In this document: piece by piece, positions 15,569-24,239 of the stretch
Layout of the letters: each line of letters starts with the position of its first letter
Numbering within the stretch: the stretch's first letter is position 1
Assembly (NCBI GenBank): GCA_037445895.1
Contig: JBBIJO010000018.1
Location: 1-30,346 of the forward strand
Length of the DNA stretch: 30,346 bases
DNA from: JBBIJO01 sp037445895
Lineage (GTDB): Bacteria; Bacteroidota; Ignavibacteria; Kapaibacteriales; UBA2268
Direction: 5' to 3'
Made by a program: the position numbers and the translations under genes
Notes under the pieces: generated by a model
Database searches by the model: none
Told to the model about the DNA's origin: nothing
What the model saw: the letters and a program-made list of their open reading frames with translations, nothing else

Positions 15569-16793
15569 AATCATTTACATTTTGAATGTTTCTTTGTGGG
15601 ATGCAGAGTTTGCCTACTCACAAACCGACACTACAAAACCAAAAAAGCAAACTAAAATCGATACAATAAGTCTTAAATTGAATATGGATGCCGTTTACCA
15701 CAGACCATTTTTAACGACAGAGAAATCCCCGATTGCGATTGGCGGATACATCGAAGCAAACGCCGAATATTCACAAATCGATGGGATTTCGGAAGGTTTT
15801 TCTTTTGTTGCAAAAAGAATGACGCTTTTCTTGTCCTCGTCGATTGCGAGCAGAGTCAAGTTCCTATTCGAATTAGAATTCGAAGACGGAACAAAGGAAA
15901 TAAACATCGAATTTGCATCAATGGATATTGAGTTTCATCCTTTATTAACTTTCCGTGGCGGAATCGTTCTAAATCCGATTGGTTCTTTCAACCAAAATCA
16001 CGATGGTCCAAAGTGGGATTTTGTTGACCGACCGATTTCGGCTACAACAATTATTCCTTCGACCCTATCAAGTGTTGGTTTTGGGCTCTACGGAAAATAT
16101 TATCATAGCGACTGGATTTTGGGCTACGAAACATACCTGACTAATGGCTTCGACGATAGAATCATTTCCAACGAAGAAAATAGAACTTCGTTGCCAGCGA
16201 GTAAACGCAACTTTGAAAGATTCGAAGATAATTTTAGTGGATTACCTATGTTAACAAGTAAATTGGCAGTTCGGCACAGAAAAATCGGAGAAGTAGGAAT
16301 TTCATATATGGGAGGGATTTACAACAAATGGCAAAAAGACGGATTTACACTCGATAGCAAACGTAGTATAAACGTTCTTTCTCTCGATTTCAATACTTCC
16401 TTATTCGACGATAAATTAAACATTTTGGGTGAACTGGCTAAGGTATTTGTCGAAGTTCCTTCGACGTATGTTCAAAACTATGGTTCGCAACAATTTGGAT
16501 TTTTCGTCGATATCGTTGGAACGATTCTGCAAAGCCCGATTCTAAGTTGGAAAAAGGCAAAGTTAAATTTAGGACTTCGATTGGAGTATGCAGACTATAA
16601 TCAAGGCACATTCAAAGAAACGGGCGGGAATATTGCCGACGATGTTTGGGCAATTGTCTCTTCGATTGCCTTCCGCCCAGTGGGTTCCTCGGTCCTGCGT
16701 CTCAATTACAGGTTCGAACGGCGACGCGACTTGCTGGGGAACCCCACAGAAAAAACGGCTGTCTTTCAACTTGGATTCTCAACGTATTTTTAA
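15540..16793 (+). CDS. Phosphate-selective porin O/P-like outer-membrane protein
   Basis: A 417-residue protein with a signal peptide ending near FAYSQ, then a beta-barrel. GGYIEANAEY opens the barrel, as in OprP/OprO porins. SSSIASRVKFLFELEFEDG, FRGGIVLNPIGSFNQNHDG (the substrate-side region of the family) and a final strand ending in Phe (FQLGFSTYF) follow. The gene starts 29 bases inside the Rieske gene, so translation is coupled. Its place after two redox lipoproteins suggests transport of the substrate or a cofactor of that pair. Phosphate selectivity itself cannot be judged from sequence. Confidence 0.75.
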   Translation: MTKIYIYIFKIIYILNVSLWDAEFAYSQTDTTKPKKQTKIDTISLKLNMDAVYHRPFLTTEKSPIAIGGYIEANAEYSQIDGISEGFSFVAKRMTLFLSSSIASRVKFLFELEFEDGTKEINIEFASMDIEFHPLLTFRGGIVLNPIGSFNQNHDGPKWDFVDRPISATTIIPSTLSSVGFGLYGKYYHSDWILGYETYLTNGFDDRIISNEENRTSLPASKRNFERFEDNFSGLPMLTSKLAVRHRKIGEVGISYMGGIYNKWQKDGFTLDSKRSINVLSLDFNTSLFDDKLNILGELAKVFVEVPSTYVQNYGSQQFGFFVDIVGTILQSPILSWKKAKLNLGLRLEYADYNQGTFKETGGNIADDVWAIVSSIAFRPVGSSVLRLNYRFERRRDLLGNPTEKTAVFQLGFSTYF

Positions 16794-16827
16794 ATTCAGG
16801 TTGTGGTTCCAAGGTAATTTAATTCAC

Positions 16828-17334
16828 CTACGGATAAAATCTTATTCCTATGCCGGCATCAATACCTGTTCCAAAATTTGGTGCAATTCCTATCAATACC
16901 CCTAACTCAAAGAACAATTCCAGTGGTGTCCGCTTGGGGATTATGTTAACCCCGAGCACTCCTCTCGCACCGACCCCACCATCGCTACCTTTGCGAAAAT
17001 AAAACTTACCACGGTTCTTTTCATACAAATAGCTGTGTCCTTCGCCAATGCCTACTACCATTCCAGGACCTGCATATAACCCCACAATTGGGGAATTGAA
17101 TGCATCGAAATGCCAAAGATAATCGCCGTTTATCCGAACTCCGCCAAAATACGAACTTCCAATGCCAAACACGAAAGCATTCTCTCGATTCGTCCAAAAC
17201 TTTAGCGTGGCTCCTGTTGGGTCGCCGAATACTATTCCCAGCCCAAACGTTTTTCCTTTAGGTCCTAGCGCCAAACTCATTTGGTTCGATACAAACAGCA
17301 ACAGAATCAAGATTGAAATATATGTTTTCTTCAT
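16828..17334 (-). CDS. Small outer-membrane beta-barrel protein, unknown role
   Basis: The 168-residue protein starts with a clear signal peptide (KKTYISILILLLFVSN, cut near SLALG). Glycine-rich amphipathic strands follow, such as GLGIVFGDPTGATLKFW and IVGLYAGPGMVVGIGEG, and it ends IGIRFYP. It resembles small eight-strand barrel proteins of Bacteroidota and spirochaetes often left as hypothetical. A good ribosome site (AAAGGAG) precedes the ATG. It converges on the porin gene with 34 bases between stops and no visible hairpin terminator. Region 17335-17548 upstream holds no recognised signal. Confidence 0.65.
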   Translation of the reverse strand: MKKTYISILILLLFVSNQMSLALGPKGKTFGLGIVFGDPTGATLKFWTNRENAFVFGIGSSYFGGVRINGDYLWHFDAFNSPIVGLYAGPGMVVGIGEGHSYLYEKNRGKFYFRKGSDGGVGARGVLGVNIIPKRTPLELFFELGVLIGIAPNFGTGIDAGIGIRFYP

Positions 17335-17548
17335 ATCGACTCCTTTATCGTTTTTATAATTAAGATATTTAAACGGTTCATCAAACGAAATGTTGCTGGT
17401 TGAATATTTAAAAGTTTATTATTGACACATAACATAGCGTTTTGTAAATTCATTCTACAAAGAATTTTTGAAGGATGCAATAGCAAATTAATTATTCCGT
17501 TTACTTATTTCTATCAATCATTTTGGAACCATATTAAATATTTTCACG

Positions 17549-19165
17549 ATGTTACGGAACTACTATACATTGTATCATTTAACAAAAGAATTTCAAAAAT
17601 TGGTTGGTTCGGTAGTCTATGAATGTTTCACCCAAGAACGCGACGTTCTCGTCCTCCAAACAGATAATGGCGAACGCCAATTTTGTTTGCAATTTTCAAC
17701 CGATGCTCGGTTTGGTTCGATTTTTCTTCGCAAACCGTTTGTTCGAGCCAAGTCTAATTCAACCGACTTGTTCCATAAAATCATTGGAAGAAAAATCCTA
17801 CGAGTAACACAAAGCGAAAAACAAAGGATTGTTCATTTCGAATTTTCTGAGTTCAATTTGTTTTTTGTGCTATTCGGAGGCAGCAAAAACAACGCTTTCT
17901 TAACAGATAATAACAATGTCATTGTAGATTCCTTCAAATCTGCAAAAAAACACACGGGAACTCATTTTGCAATTGACTCGAAAATACATATCGAACGCAA
18001 GGACAGAAACGTTTTCGACTTTGTTTCGAAAGAACAATTTTTAGGGAATCACTATGCGAAATTTCTTTTATCCGAAATTGAATTCGAACCAACTCGCCTT
18101 TACAAGGAACTTACAGAAACAGAAAAGAACATACTCGAAGCCACTTTGAACAATTTCACAGCGAAACTTCTTTCGGCAAAAGGATTTTATATTTATTTCA
18201 TCAACGATGAATACCTACTCTCGCTAATAAAATTAAACGAAGGCTACCCAATCCAAATACTTAATTCAATCTCGGAAACTGCTTTTAGCGTTTATGTTAA
18301 AAGCATAAAACTTCGAAGCCTTCGCAAAAGATTCGAAAAAGCAAAAAAAATAATCACATCGAAATTGACGCATTTAAAGAATATGCAGCAATCGTTGTTA
18401 CAATCTAAAACTGGAATAGTAAATCGACACCGTTATAAACTCTTCGGCGATATTCTTGTATCGCAACCAAACACAAAACAAAAAGGTTTGTCGAAACTTA
18501 CAGTTTCCAATTTCGATTTCAATCCGATAGAAATTCCTTTGAAACCAGAATGGACCTTACTCGAAAATTCACAATTTTATTACGAAAAAGCGAAAAAAGT
18601 CCAAAAGCACAGCCATATTTCCCCATTGAAAGAGTTGGAGATTAAAGACTCTATTTGTAAATATGAATCTTTACTCAATGAATTACTTTTAATTCCAAGT
18701 ATTTTAAATTTTGAAGAATTTGAAATGAAACACAAGGATTTATTCGATGAATTTAATGCAACAGACGAAAGCCAGCCGACGTCAAAATTCCGACGATTCG
18801 ATTTAGGCGAAGGATTCTACCTTTACGTGGGCCGAAATGCACGGAACAACGACGAACTTACTTTTGGATTTGCAAAACCAAACGACTATTGGTTTCATGC
18901 ACGTTCGGTTGGTGGAAGTCATTGTGTTCTGCGAGTTAACCGAGGACAGGTTCCACCGAAATACATAATTGAAAAAGCGGGGCAAATCGCAGGTTATTTT
19001 TCCAAAGCACGGAACTCGAAATATATCCCTGTTGCCTACACACAAAGAAAATACATTCACAAACCAAAAAGAGCATCGGCTGGAACAGTTACAATGAATC
19101 GAGAAGAAGTAATAATGGTCGAACCTAAAATACCTAATGAAAGCGAATCTACTTCCACTTCTTAA
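17549..19165 (+). CDS. NFACT family protein (RqcH/Tae2/FbpA-like)
   Basis: The 538-residue protein has the NFACT layout. An N-terminal domain (about 1-230) includes ARFGSIFLRKPFVRAKSN and FFVLFGGSKNNAFLTD. A helical coiled-coil middle (about 250-410) follows. The C-terminal NFACT-R/DUF814 domain has GFYLYVGRNARNNDELTF and KPNDYWFHARSVGGSH, the conserved signature, near 425-465. In bacteria RqcH binds peptidyl-tRNA-blocked 50S subunits and adds alanine tails that mark stalled nascent chains for decay. The catalytic Asp-Arg of B. subtilis RqcH is not obvious here, so tailing activity is not assured. The last 17 bases overlap the convergent OmpA gene. Confidence 0.85.
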   Translation: MLRNYYTLYHLTKEFQKLVGSVVYECFTQERDVLVLQTDNGERQFCLQFSTDARFGSIFLRKPFVRAKSNSTDLFHKIIGRKILRVTQSEKQRIVHFEFSEFNLFFVLFGGSKNNAFLTDNNNVIVDSFKSAKKHTGTHFAIDSKIHIERKDRNVFDFVSKEQFLGNHYAKFLLSEIEFEPTRLYKELTETEKNILEATLNNFTAKLLSAKGFYIYFINDEYLLSLIKLNEGYPIQILNSISETAFSVYVKSIKLRSLRKRFEKAKKIITSKLTHLKNMQQSLLQSKTGIVNRHRYKLFGDILVSQPNTKQKGLSKLTVSNFDFNPIEIPLKPEWTLLENSQFYYEKAKKVQKHSHISPLKELEIKDSICKYESLLNELLLIPSILNFEEFEMKHKDLFDEFNATDESQPTSKFRRFDLGEGFYLYVGRNARNNDELTFGFAKPNDYWFHARSVGGSHCVLRVNRGQVPPKYIIEKAGQIAGYFSKARNSKYIPVAYTQRKYIHKPKRASAGTVTMNREEVIMVEPKIPNESESTSTS

Positions 19166-21311
19166 TTAACTCAATATATACAGTTCGAGAAAGGAACCGT
19201 TCGGCAGGGGTTGAGTAGGATTGTAATCCTTGTGGAAATACCGATGAACCAAGCCCCTTCGCTTCGATGATTTCGATTGTCGGGTCGAGATTTTTTATTA
19301 AATCGAGTGTTTTTTGTGCTCGCTTTTCCGAAAGTGAATAATTGAAATCCCTATCGCCGAGAATATCGGAATATCCAAGAATTCTTGCTTGGGTAAGTTC
19401 AGAATTGGTTTTTAAAAATTTAGCGATTTCAAGTCGAGTCAACCGGGGGATTTCGGCGCTCGAAACATTAAACAAAATAAGCGAAAGTCGTTGTATCTCG
19501 ACTTCGGATGTGTCGTTAATAACTTTAATCTGTTTGATATCCTTCGATATATTGCCTTCGAAATCTTCCAATACGAATTCAACTGTTAGGAGTCGATTAT
19601 TAACAAGAATATCTAAAAATTTAGTGTTAACATCTTCTTTTATGACTTTCGGGTTAAATTCACCAGAATAGAACAATATTGGCTTTTGACCACTAAAAAT
19701 GCTAAGTTTCCAGTTTTTAACCCCATACAATTTCGAATTTTCGGGATTAAACGTTAGCTCTTTTGGTTTAAAATCGAGGATTTCGAGAAACCGTTTCTTC
19801 GCAACAGGTTGTAATATGTCGGGATCGTTCGATGTAATTTCGACACGGCGATTTTCGGCAAACCCGCTATCGTTTTGTGTAATAGTTCGCTCTCGTGGAT
19901 AACAGTTGCTTTTGGCAGTTTGAACAATGATGCGAGATGAACTAATTCCCCAAGTTTCGACGAGATAGTTTTTTACGGACTCGGCTCGTTTTCGTGCTAA
20001 TGCGCAATCGGCTTTTTCTGTTAGTGAATCCGCATAGCCAGTAATTGTAATTTTTGCTTTTGGATTCAACTTTAAACGATAGCCAAGGATATTAAGAATT
20101 TCACGATTCAATTGAAGGGGTTTGGTTGGTAAGCTATCATATTGAAAATCTTCTGGATTTGTGGCCCTTTTATAGAAATCCCCAATTACATCGGAATTAT
20201 ACTCGAAAAAAACAATCGGCAAAAGTGGAAATGCTTGAGTAACAAACTGTGTTTGTAGATATACTACCCCTGTGTTCGGTTCGATTATTGCCACTGGCTT
20301 TGGCTTTCGATACATCGTATCGGTTCGTGTAACAACTTCAACATAGGTAACTTTATCGTCGCGAGTAGAAACAACAGTGTCGAATTTTGCTTTCCCTTGA
20401 ATAAAACGAGAACGCTCGACATTCTCGTTTTCAACAACAATTGTGTCGATGACGAATTGGCTCTTGCGTTCTTCTTTAGGAAGAACAATCTGGGGTTCTA
20501 CGGTTTGAATAGGACGGTATCGTAGAGCAAAACCAATATGGTAAGTATTGACTTTCCACTTCAAACTATTGATAATATTTGAAAAGCCAAAATGAAACGA
20601 AACAAACGGCGAAATCAACAATGAGCCTTGGTGGTTGATAGGTAAATCGTAGCTTATCGCAAAATGTAAATCTGTTTGTATCGGTTTCGCTTCTGGTATA
20701 GTTCCCGAATATTCATTCCTTCGGCGAGATTGGGTATCGACGAAAACACCGCGGTCCGAAGGCTCCACAATTTCTTCCCACTGCTGAAACTTCTTAACAA
20801 TTGGAACGGCAATCCTACCGCCGAAACTTATGCTAAGATTATTTATTATTATCAAACCCAAGTAAGGCTCCAACCCGAACGTAGAATATTGAGTTTTCAG
20901 GTTGTGCTCGAAAATTCCGGGGAGTGTATCGTTTTCAATGCGCACCCAAGTTTGCTCATCTTGGCGGAGCCAACCATCGAGTTGAGAAAAGGATGCTCGT
21001 AATCCCGCAAAAAGTGAATAAGGGAGAGGAATTTCGATAAACGCACCGATAATAAATCCTTTGCCATCCCCTTTCTTAAAGCCTTGACAGCAGTTGGGAA
21101 TTCCCGGAAGTTTTTGAAAATCAGCAATATGAAAGTTAAAGTTATATGCAGCGAAAATCCCGTATCGATTAACCGTGTCGTTTTCAAGCCGAGAGCGTTT
21201 TGAAGACTGGCTTTTGTCGTTCGCAATAGAAAAACAAAATGAAAATAGAACAATAAACAAAAAAACTAATAAATTTCTATTTAACCCTTTGAAACAGCAA
21301 ATAATAATCAT
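19149..21311 (-). CDS. Outer-membrane OmpA-family protein with two OmpA-like domains
   Basis: The 720-residue protein has a signal peptide (core LLVFLFIVLFSFCFS, near residues 13-28). A barrel-like part with repeated aromatic strands runs to about 275. Two OmpA_C-like domains follow. The first (about 365-510) has GYADSL and LARKRAESVKNYL, giving the conserved Asp and Arg that hold diaminopimelate. The second (about 600-720) has GYSDILGD and LSEKRAQKTLDL. A beta-rich linker lies between. It probably ties the outer membrane to peptidoglycan at two points. Doubling of the domain is unusual for classical OmpA. Its gene end overlaps the NFACT gene by 17 bases, tail to tail. Confidence 0.85.
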   Translation of the reverse strand: MIIICCFKGLNRNLLVFLFIVLFSFCFSIANDKSQSSKRSRLENDTVNRYGIFAAYNFNFHIADFQKLPGIPNCCQGFKKGDGKGFIIGAFIEIPLPYSLFAGLRASFSQLDGWLRQDEQTWVRIENDTLPGIFEHNLKTQYSTFGLEPYLGLIIINNLSISFGGRIAVPIVKKFQQWEEIVEPSDRGVFVDTQSRRRNEYSGTIPEAKPIQTDLHFAISYDLPINHQGSLLISPFVSFHFGFSNIINSLKWKVNTYHIGFALRYRPIQTVEPQIVLPKEERKSQFVIDTIVVENENVERSRFIQGKAKFDTVVSTRDDKVTYVEVVTRTDTMYRKPKPVAIIEPNTGVVYLQTQFVTQAFPLLPIVFFEYNSDVIGDFYKRATNPEDFQYDSLPTKPLQLNREILNILGYRLKLNPKAKITITGYADSLTEKADCALARKRAESVKNYLVETWGISSSRIIVQTAKSNCYPRERTITQNDSGFAENRRVEITSNDPDILQPVAKKRFLEILDFKPKELTFNPENSKLYGVKNWKLSIFSGQKPILFYSGEFNPKVIKEDVNTKFLDILVNNRLLTVEFVLEDFEGNISKDIKQIKVINDTSEVEIQRLSLILFNVSSAEIPRLTRLEIAKFLKTNSELTQARILGYSDILGDRDFNYSLSEKRAQKTLDLIKNLDPTIEIIEAKGLGSSVFPQGLQSYSTPAERFLSRTVYIELIKKWK

Positions 21312-21403
21312 TAAATTTTTATTGTAATATGTTCGAAATCATTAAATATTTCAATATGTTCCCTCCAAAATACAAAATAGTGCCCCTGTTTTTCAAAAAT
21401 TAT

Positions 21404-22393
21404 CTACGGCAACTTTCGAAAAATAGTAATTCTTAAAAGAATTTCCAAAAACAAAATAATCGAACCCAAAAGAAGGAAAGGTAAAAACTCGTCGGTAAAG
21501 TTAGTGAAAACCATTTGTTGGACTTTTGTTTTTTCCATTTTATCAATTTCGTTGTAAATTGTTTCCAATGCTTTGTTGTTCGTAGCACGGAAATATTTCC
21601 CCCCAGTAGATTTTGCAATTTCTTGGAGCAAAGGTTCGTCGATTTCAACATCCACATTCATATATTGAATCCCGAACGGAGTTTGCATTGGATAGGGAGC
21701 TTTCCCGAGAGTCCCAACCCCAATGGTATAAACTTTAACATTGAATGTTTTAGCCAATTCAGCAGCAGTCAAAGGCGAAACAATTCCTGTGTTGTTGATT
21801 CCATCGGTCAAAAGGATAATCACTTTGCTTTTTGCTTTGCTATCGCGAAGCCTATCGACCGCAGTTGCCAATCCCATTCCAATAGCAGTTCCGTCTTCGA
21901 TTAATCCAGATTTTATCTGTTTCATAAGATTTTTCAAAACGGAATGGTCAACAGTAATTGGACATTGAGTAAAACTTTTAGCACTGAAAATAACCAATCC
22001 AATTCTATCGTTGGTGCGTGCATCAATAAATCTTTCGGTGATTCTTTTAGCCGCTTCAAGCCGATTTGGTTTGAAGTCCTCGGCAAGCATTGAACCAGAA
22101 ATATCTAACGAAATTACAATATCGATACCTTCGGTTTCTACGTGCCGTTGACTGCTGGAACTTTGGGGTCGAGCAAGAGCAACAATGAACAACACAAGCG
22201 CAACCATTCGAAGAACAAACGGAAGATGTATCATTCGAACACGCAAAGTTGGCTTTGTCCTTTTGAAACCTTCGTTAGTCGGAAAGGTGATAGAAACAAA
22301 ATTTTTTCGATGCCTAAAGTAATACCAAACAATCAGCAATGGAATAATTACCAAAAGATACAAGAGCGAAGGATTTGCAAAATGTATTTGCAT
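21404..22393 (-). CDS. batA: BatA-like VWA-domain membrane protein
   Basis: A 329-residue inner-membrane protein. Segments at about 8-25 and 57-74 precede a von Willebrand A domain with an intact metal site: Asp97-x-Ser99-x-Ser101 (SLDISGSM), the Thr of EDGTAIG and the Asp of LLTDGINNTG. A final membrane segment (FLPFLLLGSIILFLEILL) closes the protein. This is the BatA architecture of the Bacteroides aerotolerance operon. The gene starts two bases after the BatD/DUF4381-like gene and is the last of the operon. No BatB or BatC follows before the OmpA gene. Members of such operons are linked to envelope stress and protein assembly by MoxR chaperones. Confidence 0.85.
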   Translation of the reverse strand: MQIHFANPSLLYLLVIIPLLIVWYYFRHRKNFVSITFPTNEGFKRTKPTLRVRMIHLPFVLRMVALVLFIVALARPQSSSSQRHVETEGIDIVISLDISGSMLAEDFKPNRLEAAKRITERFIDARTNDRIGLVIFSAKSFTQCPITVDHSVLKNLMKQIKSGLIEDGTAIGMGLATAVDRLRDSKAKSKVIILLTDGINNTGIVSPLTAAELAKTFNVKVYTIGVGTLGKAPYPMQTPFGIQYMNVDVEIDEPLLQEIAKSTGGKYFRATNNKALETIYNEIDKMEKTKVQQMVFTNFTDEFLPFLLLGSIILFLEILLRITIFRKLP

Positions 22394-22395
22394 AA

Positions 22396-23346
22396 TTAAT
22401 CTTCTTTCTTTGTTTCTCCGACAACTTCGATAGGTTTGGTGTTTTCGACAAATTCAACGGCGATGTTGAAACAAAAAGTATGTTCGTCGGGCAAAGGAAT
22501 AAATTTTGCAAATTTTACTAAGTCGGATAATTCGAAGGATTTCCGCATATTTTCGAGTAATCGAGCTTCTACAATTCCATTCTTCCCTAATTCCGCAATT
22601 ATTTCGGATGTAATCATTTCGAGAGCGGGGATTTTAAATCGTCGTTCGATGTAAGTTCGTATAATCTCTGATAGTCGTATATGGAATTCTTTGATTTGTC
22701 CTTTTTGCCAAAGTTTCTCGCTGTCGAGTTGCTTCAATGCCTCGAGAGCAAGAATGTGCGGAGGCACTCGCAACTCGATAGGCAACTCGTTCCTTCTCCT
22801 TGAGCGAATCAAATGGTAAGCGAGAAATCCAAGGGCTATGAACAAAAGTATGCCCACAACGTAAGGTAAATATTCCCAAAATGAACGGTGAAATTCAACA
22901 ATGGGTTTAATGTCTTTTATGTCTTTGGTTGTATCGACCGCCACAGAATAAACTCGCAAAAAGAGAGAATCCGTTGTTATTGCGGAAAGCGTCGAAATAT
23001 TTTGTTTTTGATAAAGAATCGTAAGTGATGGAACAACAAAAGTCCCACTATCGAAACAAGTCAACACATAGCGCCGCTTCAAAAGGAAACCATCTGCAAG
23101 CCTTTGCGTATCGATTGGCGAAACGGCGATGATTTCGAGTTTTCCTATGGAATCTTTTAACTCTGGGAACACTATATTTGTTTTTGGAATACTTTTAACT
23201 TCGAGATTTAGGTCCACTTGGTCGCCAATTAAAATTTGGGTGGTATCGAGCCAAACTTTTGATTGAACGTCCTGAGTCGTAGCAATCCCAGAATTAGTAA
23301 AGAACACGACCCAAAATACCAAAAATATTAGCAAAGTTTTTCGCAT
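22396..23346 (-). CDS. BatD/DUF4381-like membrane protein of the MoxR operon
   Basis: About 316 residues from ATG 23346; a TTG three codons upstream overlaps the DUF58 stop and is less likely. A signal peptide (TLLIFLVFWVVFF) leads to an outside Ig-like region of about 130 residues with strands such as VWLDTTQILIGDQVDLNLEV, as in BatD repeats. One membrane segment (YVVGILLFIALGFLAYHL) is followed by a basic patch RSRRR and a cytoplasmic helical domain of about 120 residues. That domain has IKEFHIRLSEIIRTYIERRF, a signature of DUF4381/BatD cytoplasmic tails. It sits between DUF58 and BatA. Its likely role is to link the MoxR/VWA pair to envelope clients; this is family-level inference. Confidence 0.75.
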   Translation of the reverse strand: MRKTLLIFLVFWVVFFTNSGIATTQDVQSKVWLDTTQILIGDQVDLNLEVKSIPKTNIVFPELKDSIGKLEIIAVSPIDTQRLADGFLLKRRYVLTCFDSGTFVVPSLTILYQKQNISTLSAITTDSLFLRVYSVAVDTTKDIKDIKPIVEFHRSFWEYLPYVVGILLFIALGFLAYHLIRSRRRNELPIELRVPPHILALEALKQLDSEKLWQKGQIKEFHIRLSEIIRTYIERRFKIPALEMITSEIIAELGKNGIVEARLLENMRKSFELSDLVKFAKFIPLPDEHTFCFNIAVEFVENTKPIEVVGETKKED

Positions 23347-23351
23347 AGCAC

Positions 23352-24227
23352 TCAATACCTTTTACCACGACGACGGAAGAACTCTATCAAAGGAGAAATG
23401 TATGGTTCATCGGTTGCGAAGCGTATTAAATCTACCTTGTTGCGATTTAGAACTTCTTGGAGTTGAACTTGCTTCGAAGACCACCACATTTGGTAATTTC
23501 GCAACGAAATGGGATCGCTCGCATCGAACCATAGAGTTTCCCCAGTTTCGGAATCCACCACATAGAATAAATCGAGCTTCGGAATAATTTCTTCGCGTTT
23601 GTCGTATATTTGAACAGCAACTGTATCGTGTTTGCGAGCAATAATTCTCAGAGGATTCTCGAAATTGCTATCCAAAAAGTCCGAAATAATAAAGACAATT
23701 GCCCGCTTTTTTATTGAACTGAACAAGAATTGCAATGCGTTGGCAATGTTTGTTCCTTTCGTTTTTGGTTCGAAATATAGAAGTTCTCGTATAATATGAA
23801 GCACGTGTGTTCTGCCCTTTTTGGGGGGTATAAACTTTTCTATATCGTTTGCAAAAAGAATTGCACCAACTTTGTCGTTGTTTTGCAAAGCGGAAAATGA
23901 AAGAACAGCCGAAATTTCGGCAACAATGTTTCTTTTGGAACTTCGATTAGTCCCGAACGACTGCGATTGGCTAATATCAATAAGCAAAATCACAGTCAAT
24001 TCGCGTTCTTCTTCGAACACTTTTACATAAGGATGGTTAAACCGAGCGGTAACATTCCAATCGATGAACCGAATGTCGTCGCCATATTGATATTCACGGA
24101 CTTCACTGAAAGCAATCCCGCGCCCTTTGAAGGCACTATGGTATTGTCCAGAAAAAATGTGCCGCGAAAGCCCACGGGTACGAATCTCGATTTTCCTTAC
24201 TTTACGCAATAGGTCTGTCGTATCCAT
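23352..24227 (-). CDS. DUF58 domain protein (MoxR partner)
   Basis: A 291-residue soluble protein without signal or membrane segment. It has the DUF58 core: a GRGIAFSEVREYQYGDD stretch, then IRFIDWNVTARF, then FEEERELTVILLIDISQSQSFG, a degenerate VWA-like metal site with Asp-x-Ser-x-Ser. Later strands read KRAIVFIISDFLD. DUF58 proteins almost always follow MoxR ATPases and are thought to be their adaptors or targets. The gene starts 12 bases after the MoxR stop, and the next gene follows within six bases, so it is part of a single transcript. Confidence 0.9.
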   Translation of the reverse strand: MDTTDLLRKVRKIEIRTRGLSRHIFSGQYHSAFKGRGIAFSEVREYQYGDDIRFIDWNVTARFNHPYVKVFEEERELTVILLIDISQSQSFGTNRSSKRNIVAEISAVLSFSALQNNDKVGAILFANDIEKFIPPKKGRTHVLHIIRELLYFEPKTKGTNIANALQFLFSSIKKRAIVFIISDFLDSNFENPLRIIARKHDTVAVQIYDKREEIIPKLDLFYVVDSETGETLWFDASDPISLRNYQMWWSSKQVQLQEVLNRNKVDLIRFATDEPYISPLIEFFRRRGKRY

Positions 24228-24239
24228 CTTCCACGCAAA

